The translations under genes were made by a program, and so were the position numbers. The notes beneath the pieces are model-generated. The model was not told the origin of the DNA. It ran no database searches and was given only the letters and a program-made list of their open reading frames with translations. Positions 63,176 through 64,000 of a DNA stretch of 64,000 bases are shown in pieces; position 1 is the stretch's first letter; every line of letters starts with the position of its first letter. The DNA lies in the NCBI RefSeq assembly GCF_010435915.1, contig NZ_JAAFZH010000009.1, positions 186,001 through 250,000 on the forward strand, given 5' to 3'. The stretch comes from Spirosoma terrae (GTDB lineage: Bacteria; Bacteroidota; Bacteroidia; Cytophagales; Spirosomataceae).

Positions 63176-64000
63176 ATGAAAACACTAGTTAACGTACTGG
63201 TTTGCCTGCTGCTGAGTCTGCCCCTGGCAGCGCAGGACCACGTTTTTGTCGAAACAGAATCCTTCGAAAACAAAGGCGGCTGGGTAATTGATCAACAATC
63301 GTTTGTGGTTCAGGGCTCATCCTACATCATGGCGCACGGCATGGGACGTCCCGTAAAAGATGCCACAACCACCGTTCGTTTTCCGAAAAAAGGGAAATAC
63401 CAGCTTTGGGTACGTACTAAAGACTGGGCTCCGTTTCCGAAAGGACCGGGCAAGTTTCAGGTAAAGCTCGACAATCAGTCGCTACCGATGGTTTTTGGCG
63501 AGAGTGGCTCCGACGACTGGAAATGGTATAACGGGGGCGAAGTTAACGTAACGAATGAGAAGGCTATTCTCGCGCTTCACGATCTGACGGGCTTCAATGG
63601 CCGTTGCGACGCCATTCTATTCACGAACGCACCCAAATTTACGCCACCCAACAAGCTGGACGATCTGAATGCGTTTCGGAATAAACTGCTAAACCTGACG
63701 GGCAAAACCACCGACGCAGGCAACTTCGATTTAGTCGTTGTAGGCGGTGGCATTGCCGGTACGTGTGCTGCCCTGTCGGCCGCCCGTATGGGACTGAAAG
63801 TAGCCTTGATTCAGGATCGACCACTGCTGGGTGGCAATAACAGTTCGGAAATTCGGGTGCACCTGATGGGCGATACCGACAAAAACCACTATCCGAAACT
63901 TGGCCGTATTGTTCGCGAAATGGACAACGGCGACCCCGGCAACGGAAACCCTGACTCGAAAGAATACGGCGATGCTCGTAAGATTGCTATTGTTAAAGCT
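63176..64000 (+). CDS. FAD-dependent oxidoreductase, exported (cut by window end)
   Basis: 275 residues are present. MKTLVNVLVCLLLSLPLAAQ is a signal peptide. Residues about 20-160 form a beta-sandwich like a carbohydrate-binding domain (VFVETESFENKGGWVIDQQS, GKYQLWVRTKDWAPFPKGPG). Next comes the FAD-binding Rossmann core: FDLVVVGGGIAGTCAALSAA (GxGxxG), followed by the GGNNSSEIRVHLMG segment typical of a family of FAD-dependent oxidoreductases in glycan loci. The rest of the enzyme lies outside the window. It may oxidise a sugar or remove a modification from glycans taken up by the adjacent SusCD. This is inferred from context. Confidence 0.85.
   Translation, partial: MKTLVNVLVCLLLSLPLAAQDHVFVETESFENKGGWVIDQQSFVVQGSSYIMAHGMGRPVKDATTTVRFPKKGKYQLWVRTKDWAPFPKGPGKFQVKLDNQSLPMVFGESGSDDWKWYNGGEVNVTNEKAILALHDLTGFNGRCDAILFTNAPKFTPPNKLDDLNAFRNKLLNLTGKTTDAGNFDLVVVGGGIAGTCAALSAARMGLKVALIQDRPLLGGNNSSEIRVHLMGDTDKNHYPKLGRIVREMDNGDPGNGNPDSKEYGDARKIAIVKA

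Noticed and set aside
1..64000. tRNA genes, rRNA, CRISPR arrays and riboswitches
   Set aside because: Intergenic regions were read for cloverleaf, regularly spaced repeat and aptamer patterns; none was convincing.

Overview
The window reads as chromosomal DNA of a Bacteroidota bacterium, most likely Cytophagales near Spirosoma. The evidence is the mutY-ssb-gldE block, two SusC/SusD pairs, an HU-TPR-rng block, LytTR regulators, several promoters fitting TTTG-N19/20-TAnnTTTG, and few clear Shine-Dalgarno sequences. No tRNA, rRNA or CRISPR array was found.

Layout. 1-5.5 kb, minus strand: the N-terminal half of citrate synthase, a secreted amidohydrolase, a membrane protein and uvrA. 5.6-10 kb is an accessory patch: a broken vsr gene, an AT-rich CPBP protease, a Crp-family regulator between two inverted operator/promoter copies, a secreted protein, an IS3 orfA fragment and a frameshifted small gene. 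10-18.3 kb: S8 protease, sugar-phosphate isomerase-like enzyme, DUF3500 protein, membrane protein, gldE, ssb and mutY. 18.4-21.6 kb, plus strand: HU-like protein, TPR protein, a 29-residue basic bS22-like protein and ribonuclease G. 21.6-25.5 kb is the most unusual part. A 54-residue peptide gene precedes an LpxL-like acyltransferase, divergent from a membrane LytTR regulator. Next to it a NarL-type regulator with a degenerate receiver is divergent from a small helical protein, with a perfect 31-bp inverted repeat between them. 25.6-35.5 kb: dnaG, a PAP2/haloperoxidase lipoprotein, a C-terminal processing protease, an FKBP and atpA-atpG. 35.9-38.7 kb: DUF4136 lipoprotein, then a probable iron locus (two related small proteins, an HMA-like protein, ferritin). 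38.7-49.8 kb: M23 lipoprotein, thrB, lytic transglycosylase, membrane protein, GH20 hexosaminidase, a LytTR two-component pair and an APC permease. 49.8-64 kb: two SusCD loci around a LacI regulator with a 44-bp palindrome; the second runs into an uncharacterised secreted protein and an FAD-dependent oxidoreductase cut by the window end.

How they work together. The GH20 enzyme, SusCD pairs, LacI regulator and oxidoreductase suggest glycan capture and breakdown. uvrA, mutY, ssb, dnaG and the vsr relic are DNA maintenance genes. The candidates for undescribed biology are the peptide/acyltransferase/LytTR locus, the operator between the NarL-like regulator and its neighbour, the Crp module with mirrored promoters, and the ferritin-linked small-protein locus.
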